Of a stretch of DNA of 64,000 bases, positions 32,001 to 38,984 are shown one piece after another. Source of the stretch: an uncultured Gilliamella sp. (lineage in GTDB: Bacteria > Pseudomonadota > Gammaproteobacteria > Enterobacterales > Orbaceae). The stretch is taken from positions 1 through 64,000 of the forward strand of contig CALYPG010000001.1 in NCBI GenBank assembly GCA_945271295.1, written 5' to 3'. The notes beneath the pieces were generated by a model. It searched no databases, was not told the DNA's origin, and worked only from the letters and a program-made list of their open reading frames with translations. Made by a program: the position numbers and the translations under genes. Position 1 is the first letter of the stretch; every line of letters starts with the position of its first letter.

Positions 32001-32465
32001 CCTTTTTATCTCCCTATTCGTAAAGCAGTGACCAGTGAGCAATTAGATAAGCTTTGTAAAGAGTATGATAGCTTATCAGAACAATGCCCTGCGTTAGAAT
32101 TTGATACAGTTCAAGGTATGTTAAAAGGATTTATTGATTTAGTGTTTGAGTTTGCAGGTAAGTATTATATTGTTGATTATAAATCAAATTGGTTAGGTAA
32201 TTCTGTCGAAAATTACAACTTGGAATCCTTACAACAAGTGATGTGTGAACACCGTTATGATCTACAATATCAACTTTATGCATTAGCTTTACATCGTTTT
32301 TTAAAAAGCCGTTTACCCCATTATCATTATCAAGATCATTTTGGTGGCGTATATTATCTCTTTTTACGTGGTATGCCAGAAAATGGCGTTTTTTACCATC
32401 TTCCAGAACCACAATTTATCGAAAAACTCGATAAGCTATTTGAAGGTGAACAAACCGAACGTTAA
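28995..32465 (+). CDS. recB: Exodeoxyribonuclease V beta subunit RecB
   Basis: 3'-to-5' helicase and nuclease subunit of RecBCD, which processes double-strand breaks. It is UvrD-like, with Walker A EASAGTGKT (24-32), DEFQDTDP (about 386), TIHKSKGLEFPLVWLPF, and a C-terminal nuclease domain with GFIDLVF...YYIVDYKSNW (about 1040-1065). The 1156 residues compare with 1180 in E. coli. The start overlaps sixA. recC and ptrA are not upstream and an intact recD does not follow; see the remnant just downstream. Confidence 0.96.
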   Translation: MVSSSGVKKLNLLELPLTGRTLIEASAGTGKTYSLAFIYLRLLLGIGKNSYPKPLNVNEILVVTFTKAATQELRSRIRQNIQELRLALLEGKHTDPIYQQLIELIVDPQTAIQMLTQAQQSMDDAAIYTIHSFCQRILTSHAFTSGVLFEQTLIADEQQLYLQVVQDFWRYYFIPLDKSLAYLVLASWQDPAALLADITPYLNLDFNNSTELNSDVLAKINEFYKNNFLKIDTVKKTWRSSIDEITKIITQSDVSKQSYNSRNLPNWLAKISVWANQETNTFELPDELNKFCQTVLIAKTKEGKIAPKHVVFELIEALYIEPFDLRSQILMDIVAIVRQGIYAEKIRRGEISFDDLLLQLNRALRINTGKLLAKRIASNYCVALIDEFQDTDPVQYQVFDRIYNTQSKETGLLFIGDPKQAIYSFRGADIFTYLKAKQSVGENHFTMDVNWRSSSSMVNAVNQLFAQIENPFIFENIPFLPMSYAEKNQQKNLIINHQEIDALTAYLLPDEVSTIADYQEHIANCCAKQIVTWLSGASILINNQNEQRFVTSADIAILVRTGREAEIIQQKLTAHGIKSVYLSNHSSVFSSTEAKDVLCILQAALMPESESTLRLAIMTSLLGQSMTQLEQITEDQDKWDSLVEEFKQYQVLWQYYGVLVMLRRMMKKRHLAENILCRQDGERVLTNLMHLGELLQEAADELDSPHALIRWLTKQIINPDLSAENHEQRLESDENLVKIITIHKSKGLEFPLVWLPFIAQYRSTDTQFYHDKDNDYQPTYAWLLTEEIKQQIDDERLAEDLRLLYVAMTRAIYHCSIGLAYLKKNRSAINHLLKNELTAIGNFANLVNVELPIASERYVSPTLSSLSLSANVFQRELSNSWRVTSYTELQKHNTTMAFNPDIINDWDEYQPESAMVEAANIQYDIHHFPKGAHVGTLLHKMMENISQDNINQLSHELVNKLNLASPWLDVLNNWLKQLLTTSLNQHDLILSKILQGKCIHELPFYLPIRKAVTSEQLDKLCKEYDSLSEQCPALEFDTVQGMLKGFIDLVFEFAGKYYIVDYKSNWLGNSVENYNLESLQQVMCEHRYDLQYQLYALALHRFLKSRLPHYHYQDHFGGVYYLFLRGMPENGVFYHLPEPQFIEKLDKLFEGEQTER

Positions 32466-32562
32466 CATTTCGTTCTCATTAGCGGCACTTACACGTAGTT
32501 ATCTGTTTATTTATTGTGAAAGGGAAGTATTAATTGCTTTTTACGCCATAGGTAAAATGTAA
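32461..32562 (+). pseudogene. Possible recD 3'-terminal remnant
   Basis: Right after recB, in a different frame, about 33 codons read LAALTRSYLFIYCEREVLIAF before a stop. This resembles the last part of RecD, whose helicase motif VI (TAVTRA) is followed by LSLYADERILSAAI in E. coli. recD normally follows recB, so position supports the match. It would be a deletion product that lost more than 90 percent of the gene. Similarity is short, and chance is not excluded. Confidence 0.35.
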
Positions 32563-32651
32563 GTTTAACTTGCTTTTTCTATTCTTTTTTCCTATTAAAA
32601 TTAGCTCGTTAAAAGAGGTATTAATACTCACATCGCTCTGGTTTTATAAGT

Positions 32652-32927
32652 CTATTCCATTTTGGGTTTATTATATTTTAATAGTTCTGAAAAGAATTTT
32701 AATATATTATCTTTATTCACTTTTTTTAAGATAACAACATTATTTTCTTGAAAAAAACCACGCTCAGAAATTTCGTCTTGTGCATCTTGTATAAAACGAT
32801 GTATGTCATAAAAACTATGTGTATATTCTACATTGTTGACTTGTAATTTTAACTCAAGTATACAGCCTTTTGACTCGCACTCAAACTCAAATAAATCATC
32901 ATACCAGTCAGGAAAAATTATATTCAT
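32652..32927 (-). CDS. Hypothetical small protein in accessory island
   Basis: About 91 residues from the ATG at 32927 (MNIIFPDWYDDLFEFECES); the frame extends 8 codons upstream to a TTG without support. Acidic and AT-rich, with no signal peptide or membrane helix. I do not recognise it. It is the last of a run of minus-strand orphan genes; its size, acidity and neighbours fit an immunity protein, which is inference. Confidence 0.55.
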   Translation of the reverse strand: MNIIFPDWYDDLFEFECESKGCILELKLQVNNVEYTHSFYDIHRFIQDAQDEISERGFFQENNVVILKKVNKDNILKFFSELLKYNKPKME

Positions 32928-33247
32928 AGTATATAGCACCTTTATTTGCAATCATAATATAGCAAATTCATTAACAAATAGGTATTTTAGGTATCATCGC
33001 ATTATAGCTAAGCATGGAACCTTTTTGTATAATTGGTAGCGCCTAAAAAGATTGCGCAAATTTATTTATAGATGCTATCCTAATTATTGTTAATATTCCT
33101 TTGTTCCATCGGTTCAACAGTCTAGCTTGTTAGTATTATTTTTGAAAAAAGCTACTTATTTTAAATAACCCACAATTATCAAATGAAATTAACATTGAAA
33201 TTAGTTCAACTATGATTGAGAAAAGTTATATTTATTTTAATATTGAT

Positions 33248-33679
33248 TTAAAATAATTCTTCATATGAATTATATAGTTCAATCTTATTAATAATTTCAT
33301 CTAACTCAGGGGCAATAACATTTAATTCTTCATCCAAGATGTAAAGTCCATTTGTTGATAATAATTCAATTATTTTTTTTAACATCGAAATATAATTATT
33401 TCGCAGATCTATTCTTATGTAAATTTCCCTTATTAAAGCGTTTTCAATGGTAATTGCTACAGAATCACTTTCATAGGTACCCCAAAACAATGTTTTATCA
33501 TTCCAATAAGTATTAGAAGGTAAAAAATTAATTTTTTTTATTAAATTATCTTTATTGAATTTATCGAACCAAATTAAATCGTTAAAATCATCTTCTGTTA
33601 TTTCTTTAGGGATGTTTTCATATTTTTGCTCTAAACTATCCTTAGGAATAGTCCAAAATGAATATTGCCATACAGCCAT
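33248..33679 (-). CDS. Probable immunity protein of a deaminase-type toxin
   Basis: 143 residues starting MAVWQYSFWTIPKDSL at the ATG at 33679, with a GGTGA ribosome site; an upstream in-frame ATG (33697) is less likely. Acidic and cytosolic, with no recognised catalytic motif. The sequence 40 bases upstream on the same strand is the 3' tail of a deaminase-like toxin (33719-33835), so by the usual toxin-then-immunity order this is its likely antidote. The family is not recognised by sequence. Confidence 0.6.
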   Translation of the reverse strand: MAVWQYSFWTIPKDSLEQKYENIPKEITEDDFNDLIWFDKFNKDNLIKKINFLPSNTYWNDKTLFWGTYESDSVAITIENALIREIYIRIDLRNNYISMLKKIIELLSTNGLYILDEELNVIAPELDEIINKIELYNSYEELF

Positions 33680-33718
33680 AAGTTCACCTATAATCATTTA
33701 TCGCTATGTTACTATTAC

Positions 33719-33835
33719 TTAATTATTAGGAATCAATTCTTTAAACTGATTAATCACACTAGGACAAAACTCACAAATTGGTAATTCGGTATGTGAATAT
33801 ATAAAGCCTGTTGGATTTGGTTGCCCTTTAATTTT
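33719..33835 (-). pseudogene. 3' fragment of a deaminase-fold polymorphic toxin
   Basis: A 38-codon open tail bounded by a TAA on each side. It contains GFIYSHTELPICEFC followed by PSVINQFKELIPNN. The T-E-LP-C-x-x-C pattern is the second zinc-binding and catalytic half of deaminase toxins (MafB19 or SCP1.201 type) found at the ends of CDI, Rhs and Maf proteins, and a helix after the CxxC fits. The N-terminal half, including the HxE motif, is gone, so this is a relic. Confidence 0.6.
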
Positions 33836-33932
33836 TTAGCCTTTACACTAGATTATTTTCTATTATTAATAAAATGGTTAAAAGTTATATCAATTTTTTT
33901 CAGTTTCGAATGACTTTTTATTTTGTGGTATA

Positions 33933-34250
33933 TCAATGGAACTTTTGCCAAAATATATCCGCATATGTTCCAATAACATAACATAGCCCCTCATTTAAAT
34001 CATATGCATCTGTTCTAATAAGGATATCTTTTTCTAATAAATGATCGCCCATTATAAATATAGTATAAGTACCATTATCATTAACTCCATCCCGTTTCCC
34101 ATCAAATTCAATAATAAAAACAGATTTTTCTTTTTTTATTTTTTCAATAATCGGAAGAATAGCATCTATTCCTGACCAATCTTCATGAAGATCGCATATT
34201 TCTAAACTAGTTGCTAAATTACTAATATATTGTTTTGTATATTTTTTCAT
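33933..34250 (-). CDS. Hypothetical small protein, possible immunity protein
   Basis: 105 residues, acidic and cytosolic (LEICDLHEDWSGIDAILPII, FIIEFDGKRDGVNDNGTYT). No family recognised. It starts at ATG 34250 with a poor ribosome site. Just upstream a short open tail ending DIPDIATTLTE overlaps the approach to its start, which could be a toxin end, but that is weak. Position within the island supports an immunity role by inference only. Confidence 0.5.
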   Translation of the reverse strand: MKKYTKQYISNLATSLEICDLHEDWSGIDAILPIIEKIKKEKSVFIIEFDGKRDGVNDNGTYTIFIMGDHLLEKDILIRTDAYDLNEGLCYVIGTYADIFWQKFH

Positions 34251-34458
34251 ATCATAATCATTCTGTTAGTGTCGTGGCTATATCTGGAATGTCAGTACAT
34301 TTTCAACCATCTAATTTGTTACTATCCCTTAAAATAGTACAACAAACAAGTAGAAAATTCTCAGCGATGAAAGTAAACGTTTGTTTGAGAAACTAGCCGC
34401 CATTTGATGGTTGCAATGTTTTTGGGAAGATGAGGTATTACGAATGCATAAGAATAAT

Positions 34459-34491
34459 AAGCCAGAAAGATAAAGAAGATCATTCCGGCTT
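34459..34491 (-). terminator. Hairpin after the Imm11-like gene
   Basis: On the minus strand AAGCCGGAA (34491-34483) pairs with TTTCTGGCTT (34468-34459) through one G-U pair, followed by ATTATTC. It starts 8 bases past the stop of the gene at 34499-35062. The U-run is weak. Confidence 0.5.
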
Positions 34492-34498
34492 GATTATT

Positions 34499-35062
34499 TT
34501 AAGACGTTGGGATTTCAATTGAGAAGTCAAAAGCCAATAAACCCGCTTCTTCAACCCGTTGTTTAAATTTTTCTGTCACAAAAACTCGACTAATATCTTC
34601 TTCAATAGAGAATAAATAATCATCAGTAATGTTTTCAGCAATAAGAACAGGTTTATTGATAACAAATCCTTTTGAGTATACTTGATAAACTGATTTTTCT
34701 TTATCAAAACAACCGGATAAAGGATTAGTAGGGTAATAACCAAAAAACTGTTTGCGTTTACTCTTAGTGATCACCGGCAACACCTGACCACGGGGCTCTA
34801 AAATATCAGCCAGTGCAGTCAGAGCAAATTCACTTATCACAAAAAATGGCTCCAAAGCACCACTAAAATCAAACTGATAATTCTTTTTACCAAAATCATT
34901 TGATCTTAGTTCAAGCGTAATAGCTTGATATTTATTATCAAATGGTTTCCATGGATCTTCAACAGATCTAATCATAATATGTTCTTCGAGAACTTGATAA
35001 TCCTGAATAAAGGAACAATAGTTTGTTACATCCGATTTTAAATAGTATATTTTCTTATTCAT
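34499..35062 (-). CDS. Putative Imm11-like (DUF1629) protein
   Basis: 187 residues with no signal or membrane segment. It opens MNKKIYYLKSDVTNY and has a mid-region FDFSGALEPFFVISEFALTALADIL. That layout (a short beta start, then a helix beginning F-x-V-S-x-x-x-x-x-x-L) resembles the DUF1629/Imm11 immunity group, but I cannot confirm it. Its ATG overlaps the stop of a 40-codon upstream frame (TATGAATAA), as toxin and immunity genes often do. Confidence 0.5.
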   Translation of the reverse strand: MNKKIYYLKSDVTNYCSFIQDYQVLEEHIMIRSVEDPWKPFDNKYQAITLELRSNDFGKKNYQFDFSGALEPFFVISEFALTALADILEPRGQVLPVITKSKRKQFFGYYPTNPLSGCFDKEKSVYQVYSKGFVINKPVLIAENITDDYLFSIEEDISRVFVTEKFKQRVEEAGLLAFDFSIEIPTS

Positions 35063-35177
35063 AATCTATTATACCAACTTGCGTCATTATTTGCCCAGAC
35101 AAAATATCGCTAATTTTTCCCAATTTATAAAGGCACTTTACTTTTGACAAAAAATGGAAAAACGTTATAACTAACAT
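35055..35177 (-). CDS. 40-codon frame linking two island genes
   Basis: Starts at an ATG overlapping the stop of the gene at 35171 and ends in a TAA overlapping the start of the gene at 34499. It has a hydrophobic opening (MLVITFFHFLSKVK) and reads LGKISDILSGQIMTQ. Tight overlap on both sides suggests real translation or a toxin 3' end, but the sequence is not recognised and AT-rich DNA gives many short frames. Confidence 0.3.
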   Translation of the reverse strand: MLVITFFHFLSKVKCLYKLGKISDILSGQIMTQVGIIDYE

Positions 35178-35638
35178 GGTAGTTTTAATCCAGGAGAAAA
35201 TAATATATCTAAAACTGTTGAAAGGTTTGAATTTTCATCAAATTTAATACTAACAGGTAGTTTTGATAACAGTTCATCTCTACAAAGTAAAAGGATATTA
35301 TTTTGCTTTAGAAAAAGTACTAATTTTGTTAATTGATTACTTCTAGCATAATAATTGTCAAATACAGTATCATCTATTATTAATAAAGAATATTTCCCTA
35401 CCAAAGAAAGATAGAGATTTTTAAAATTCTGTCTGTCAATTATTTTTAATGATTTTGAAACATCATAATTTAAATCGGTTAAATCAGTGATGTTATGATA
35501 TATATTTTTTATTTTAAAAATCAGATTATTATACCAATTTTGTCTTTCTAAAAGAAAATCGAAGTTTGGCTGGACTAGAGATTTATAAGAATGAAAAATA
35601 TTATTAATTATCTTTTCTTTCAAACTATCATTTATCAT
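35171..35638 (-). CDS. Hypothetical protein in accessory island
   Basis: 155 residues, AT-rich, mixed alpha/beta by eye (LYLSLVGKYSLLIIDDTVF, LVLFLKQNNILLLCRDELL). Family unknown. Its ATG overlaps by ATGA the stop of the truncated DUF4304 copy, so it is translated from the same message. The order fragment-then-gene suggests it once followed a toxin 3' end that recombination has altered. Confidence 0.5.
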   Translation of the reverse strand: MINDSLKEKIINNIFHSYKSLVQPNFDFLLERQNWYNNLIFKIKNIYHNITDLTDLNYDVSKSLKIIDRQNFKNLYLSLVGKYSLLIIDDTVFDNYYARSNQLTKLVLFLKQNNILLLCRDELLSKLPVSIKFDENSNLSTVLDILFSPGLKLPC

Positions 35639-35793
35639 ATTTTTTGTCCAGATGGATGCTTATGAAAATTACCTTCTGAATCATTATATTCAAATAAGTT
35701 GTTTTTCCTGAGCTGAAAGCCTTTAGAAGCAAATGCAGGTTCGATGACATCACAAATTTCTTTAATAATATCCTCTTTGGTTTTTTTAATCAT
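35635..35793 (-). pseudogene. Truncated duplicate of the DUF4304 gene
   Basis: Begins MIKKTKEDIIKEICDVIEPAFA and stays homologous to the complete gene upstream (35892-36560) to NDSEG. It then switches to the unrelated tail NFHKHPSGQKI and stops. The stop (TGA 35637-35635) overlaps the next gene's ATG. The ribosome site GGAG is duplicated too. The foreign tail may be the last codons of another gene, perhaps an HNH-type toxin (HKHPSGQ), joined by recombination. Confidence 0.7.
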
Positions 35794-35814
35794 TGCAGTA
35801 ATCTCCATATAGCA
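35671..35814 (-). repeat. ~140-bp direct repeat of 36438-36581
   Basis: The copy at 35671-35814 and that at 36438-36581 are about 88 percent identical by eye, covering the ribosome site and first ~45 codons of the DUF4304 gene. Both have the same orientation, about 770 bases apart. Homology stops sharply at the GGT codon where the fragment's reading frame changes identity. Confidence 0.85.
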
Positions 35815-35891
35815 ATGTGCGTTTTACTTATAACTTCGGTAACAGTGGCTTTGTTATATCTAACTTGTACAGCTAGTTGTATTTTTCTTGG

Positions 35892-36560
35892 TTAGCTTTT
35901 TCCCAGATATTTCATAAAAAGCTCGAGTTCTTTTTTTGCAAATGAGAAATGTAACAGATCAGCATATCGTTCTTTTAATTCATCCAATCTGTTCTCTTTT
36001 TTTAGTAAATATAAAGAAGGATATTCAGTATTTGCTATTACCCAGTCTTTATTATAAACCTCAAAAAACCAATATGTTGCCATATTAACACTTTCAATTA
36101 ATTGATTTTTCCAGTTTAATTTTTCATCTAGCTCATCAAAGACACAAAACCATATTGAAAACCTATCACGAAAATCAGACAATGATTCTTCTTCGTTTTT
36201 AAAACAGCGCCAATCTGTTACTCCGCATAGATATTTATTTTTTATTCTAAATTTTATAGTGGACTCAATACAAGCATCATCCCAATTATCAGGATAATCA
36301 TATTCATCATCTCTTAAGACGGACTCCAATATTTTATTGATGGGCTCCATTATGTTTTTATTAAATACATTAAGCATTAAATGCAATGAAAAATAGCCTT
36401 TTTGCTTACTGAGATTAATTTCATATTGAAACAGGTTACCTTCTGAATCATTATATTCAAACAAGTTGTTTTTCCTGAGTTGAAAGCCTTTGGAAGCAAA
36501 TGCAGGTGCTATCACATCAGTAATTTCTTTAAAAATATCATCTTTGGTTTTTTTTATCAT
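35892..36560 (-). CDS. DUF4304 domain protein
   Basis: 222 residues from Met at 36560 (MIKKTKDDIFKEITDVIAPAFASKGF), preceded by GGAG; an in-frame ATG five codons earlier overlaps that ribosome site and is less likely. The N-terminal IxxVIAPAFxxKGFxxRKNNL is typical of DUF4304, a family common in polymorphic-toxin immunity clusters. The molecular role is not known. Cytosolic and acidic. Confidence 0.7.
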   Translation of the reverse strand: MIKKTKDDIFKEITDVIAPAFASKGFQLRKNNLFEYNDSEGNLFQYEINLSKQKGYFSLHLMLNVFNKNIMEPINKILESVLRDDEYDYPDNWDDACIESTIKFRIKNKYLCGVTDWRCFKNEEESLSDFRDRFSIWFCVFDELDEKLNWKNQLIESVNMATYWFFEVYNKDWVIANTEYPSLYLLKKENRLDELKERYADLLHFSFAKKELELFMKYLGKS

Positions 36561-36927
36561 CGCGGTAATCTCCATATAATTTCAAATAGATCATCCCTAA
36601 TAAATTAGATACATTTTGATAAAAGCTAAATCTTTTTGTTAACCTTAGTTAGTCTTGGATGGTAAATCTATCGTCAAGAATAATATAGTACTTGAAGTAA
36701 CTATAAATCAACCTACGCTTTTTAGTTGGTTTGCCAAACAATATCACGTTGTTCATTTTAAATTAGAATGTAAGTTGTAGACGTGATTTTCATTATAATA
36801 GTTATCTCTTTGCGCTAGTGATGCTTAATGTATTCTAGGTAGATGAAGATTTGGTTTACTTTGTTGAAAATGAGATGGTAAATTTCACCCAAGCTTTAAC
36901 AACAATTAATCAGATAACTTTTTGGTT

Positions 36928-37050
36928 ATGGCACGATTAAATCATCGTCCACGAAAACGACTTGGATTTAAAACACCCTATCAAGTCTTTTACCAACTCG
37001 ATTTGCACTTAGCTTTTGAATGTAGCCTTTATTTTATACTTAAACGTTAA
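36928..37050 (+). mobile_element. IS30-family transposase, 3' fragment
   Basis: Reads MARLNHRPRKRLGFKTPYQVF, the nearly invariant C-terminal end of IS30 transposases that follows the catalytic DDE glutamate, then stops. The frame closes seven codons upstream, and I see no earlier transposase sequence between 36576 and 36900, so the element is mostly deleted. The ~50 bases at its outer end match three solo repeats elsewhere in the window. Confidence 0.85.
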
Positions 37051-37077
37051 CTTAACCTGAAACTTCTTGTCAAAGTT
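37024..37077 (-). repeat. Interspersed repeat, IS30-end copy (inverted)
   Basis: Read on the minus strand: TGACAAGAAGTTTCAGG, TTAAG, then AACGTTTAAGTATAAAAT. It aligns with the solo repeats after rng, cyaA and purD across about 40 bases. It overlaps the last transposase codons and runs past the stop, so it marks the element's terminus. Confidence 0.65.
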
Positions 37078-37178
37078 CATGATTTTTTATACAGGGGGAT
37101 AGGATAGCTGTGTTCAATAAAGCAAAAATAAAACTTAATCACATATTTTTGGGGATTAACCATAATTAATGCAAATAA

Positions 37179-38183
37179 TTACACAATACAATTTACAGAA
37201 TAACGTTTAGTGAGCGTTGGCACAAAAATATTAATCATATTTGGTGGTGCCTTTTCACCTTTAGCAAGTCGCAATGCCAATTCGGCTGCCTGTTCAGTCA
37301 TTGTTTGTAATGGATAGCGCACCGTTGTAAGTTTTGGATGTAAATAGCGAGCTAGAAGTAAATCGTCAAAACCAATGATTGAAATTTCGGCGGGGATTTT
37401 TATATCATTATCATAGAGAACTGACATGGCACCGGCAGCCATAGAATCATTGTAACAAGCAATAGCAGTGAATTTACGATTACGTTCTAATAATGACATC
37501 ATAGCTTGCTCACCACCCATTTCGGTTGGTACTGAAACAGCAATAAAATTTTCATCATAGTTTATGTGATGTTCTTTTAAAGCATCTTTATAACCTTGTA
37601 AACGATCAGATGAATCTATAATTTCATGACTAGAACATAAATAAGCTATCTTGGTATGACCATTTTGAATTAAATGTTTAACTGCTAAATAGGAGCCATA
37701 ACGATCGTCAAGAGCGATACAACGTTCTTGAAAATCTGTTATTATGCGATTAATCAAAACCATTCCTGGAACCTGTTGCATTAATTTTTTTAGGGTACTA
37801 TCAGTCAATATTTTGGCATGCACCACAAGTGATGAGCAACGGTGTTCAATAAGCTTTGTTATGGCATTGTATTCTAATCCTTCCTGGTGATATCCATTAC
37901 CAATTAACAAAAAATTTCCTGTTCGGGATGCAACTTTTTCAACCGTACTAACCATAGTGCCAAAAAATGGATCGGATACATCTGGAACGACAATACCAAT
38001 AGTGTTAGAATTTTGTTGTGATAACGCACGTGCATTAGCATTCGGATAGTAGTTTAATTTTTCCATGGTATTTTTTACGGTATTGCGAGTTTTGTCACTC
38101 ACATTGTTTGCATTATTAATAACGCGAGATACTGTTGCAACTGACACTTTAGCTAAGCGTGCAACATCTTTGATTGTAGCCAT
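37179..38183 (-). CDS. galR: Galactose repressor GalR/GalS (LacI family)
   Basis: 334 residues. The N-terminal HTH MATIKDVARLAKVSVATVSRVINN is followed by a hinge (PNANARALSQQ) and a sugar-binding core (VSDPFFGTMV, TGNFLLIGNGYH, LVVHAK, ACYNDSMAAGAMSVL, IIGFDDLLLARY). It is closest to E. coli GalR/GalS, which repress galactose uptake and use. GalR and GalS are not separable by eye. No gal genes are adjacent; two operator-like sites lie in the upstream gap, so it may regulate itself or the divergent transcript. Confidence 0.9.
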   Translation of the reverse strand: MATIKDVARLAKVSVATVSRVINNANNVSDKTRNTVKNTMEKLNYYPNANARALSQQNSNTIGIVVPDVSDPFFGTMVSTVEKVASRTGNFLLIGNGYHQEGLEYNAITKLIEHRCSSLVVHAKILTDSTLKKLMQQVPGMVLINRIITDFQERCIALDDRYGSYLAVKHLIQNGHTKIAYLCSSHEIIDSSDRLQGYKDALKEHHINYDENFIAVSVPTEMGGEQAMMSLLERNRKFTAIACYNDSMAAGAMSVLYDNDIKIPAEISIIGFDDLLLARYLHPKLTTVRYPLQTMTEQAAELALRLAKGEKAPPNMINIFVPTLTKRYSVNCIV

Positions 38184-38984
38184 AAAAAGACCTTTTATTA
38201 ATTACTATAAACAAAATTATCTGCCTTCAAATAATTTTTATACTTGAATTTATTTTATATGTAGTGCTAGCTGGAGATTAAGAGGGTTCATGAAACACAG
38301 AGCCACACATAAAACATTTTGTTATCCTCATCTTCAGGTGGACTCTGCAGGTAGGGCACTGAATATTTGGATTGATCAATCATGATAAGCGAAAAATAAC
38401 TTTTTGCCAATAATTCTATCGATATCTGAATCGTTTCAGTATGAATTTGTTCAAATAAGAATAAGAAAGTTGTACTATTGTCTATTTTTTGGCATACGAT
38501 AAGTAATTTAATTAGTGGCAATATTGATTTCGATTATTTAGCAATATCGCTTATTTATATCATTGCTACAGGAACGAAAACAGCTAAAAGAATACTTAAC
38601 CCCTGTCTATTGACCAATTAGTTAAATCGCTATTTTTGCCTCCATTTTTGATTAAATAAAATATTATGTAATCGTTTATCTAAATGAGGTTATTCATGGT
38701 GAAAATGTATAGGTAAAATATTATCTAAATAATTACTAAACTAGAAATTCATGTATTTTCGAAAGTTAATTTTGTTCAACTATAAGCTAATAATAGTTGA
38801 ACAAAATAAATATAATTAAATTTTTCTTTTGTTATACTGATTCCGTAAAATGAAAACGATTCCATTTTATAGACTTTAAAATTCAAACTACAGAATTTAT
38901 ATGTAGATAATAAAAAATGGTTGTGCGAAAAGTACATTTTTTGTGTTATTATGATAGCATTTATGGATGATTGATTGAAATTTC
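38184..38984. other. 801-bp gap between galR and ygiM with operator-like sites
   Basis: No supported gene. GalR-type operator candidates are at 38666-38681 (left half ATGTAATC fits GTGTAANC) and 38850-38865 (ATGAAAACGATTCCAT, 13 of 16 to GTGTAANCGNTTNCAC). A TATACT -10-like hexamer at 38833-38838 lies just before the second, which would suit repression. A perfect 13-bp hairpin TTTGTTCAACTAT/ATAGTTGAACAAA spans 38771-38805. A 77-codon minus frame at 38288-38521 lacks a good start and is not recognised. Confidence 0.5.
38850..38865. promoter_or_regulatory. GalR/LacI-family operator-like palindrome
   Basis: ATGAAAACGATTCCAT matches the GalR/GalS operator consensus at 13 of 16 positions, with the central CG and both A/T-rich arms kept. 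It lies 12 bases past a TATACT hexamer on the plus strand and 120 bases before ygiM. PurR-type or other LacI-family binding is also possible. Confidence 0.5.

Noticed and set aside
32833..33039. 68-codon plus-strand frame overlapping a small island gene
   Set aside because: Antisense shadow of the minus-strand gene with a compositionally random translation.
34300..34460. Plus-strand fragment reading SDESKRLFEKLAAI then WLQCFWEDEVLRMH
   Set aside because: Looks protein-like across one stop but matches no family I can name, and it is too short and broken to annotate.
38288..38521. 77-codon minus-strand frame in the galR-ygiM gap
   Set aside because: Starts only at TTG, lacks a ribosome site, and the translation is not recognised; AT-rich gaps give frames this long by chance.
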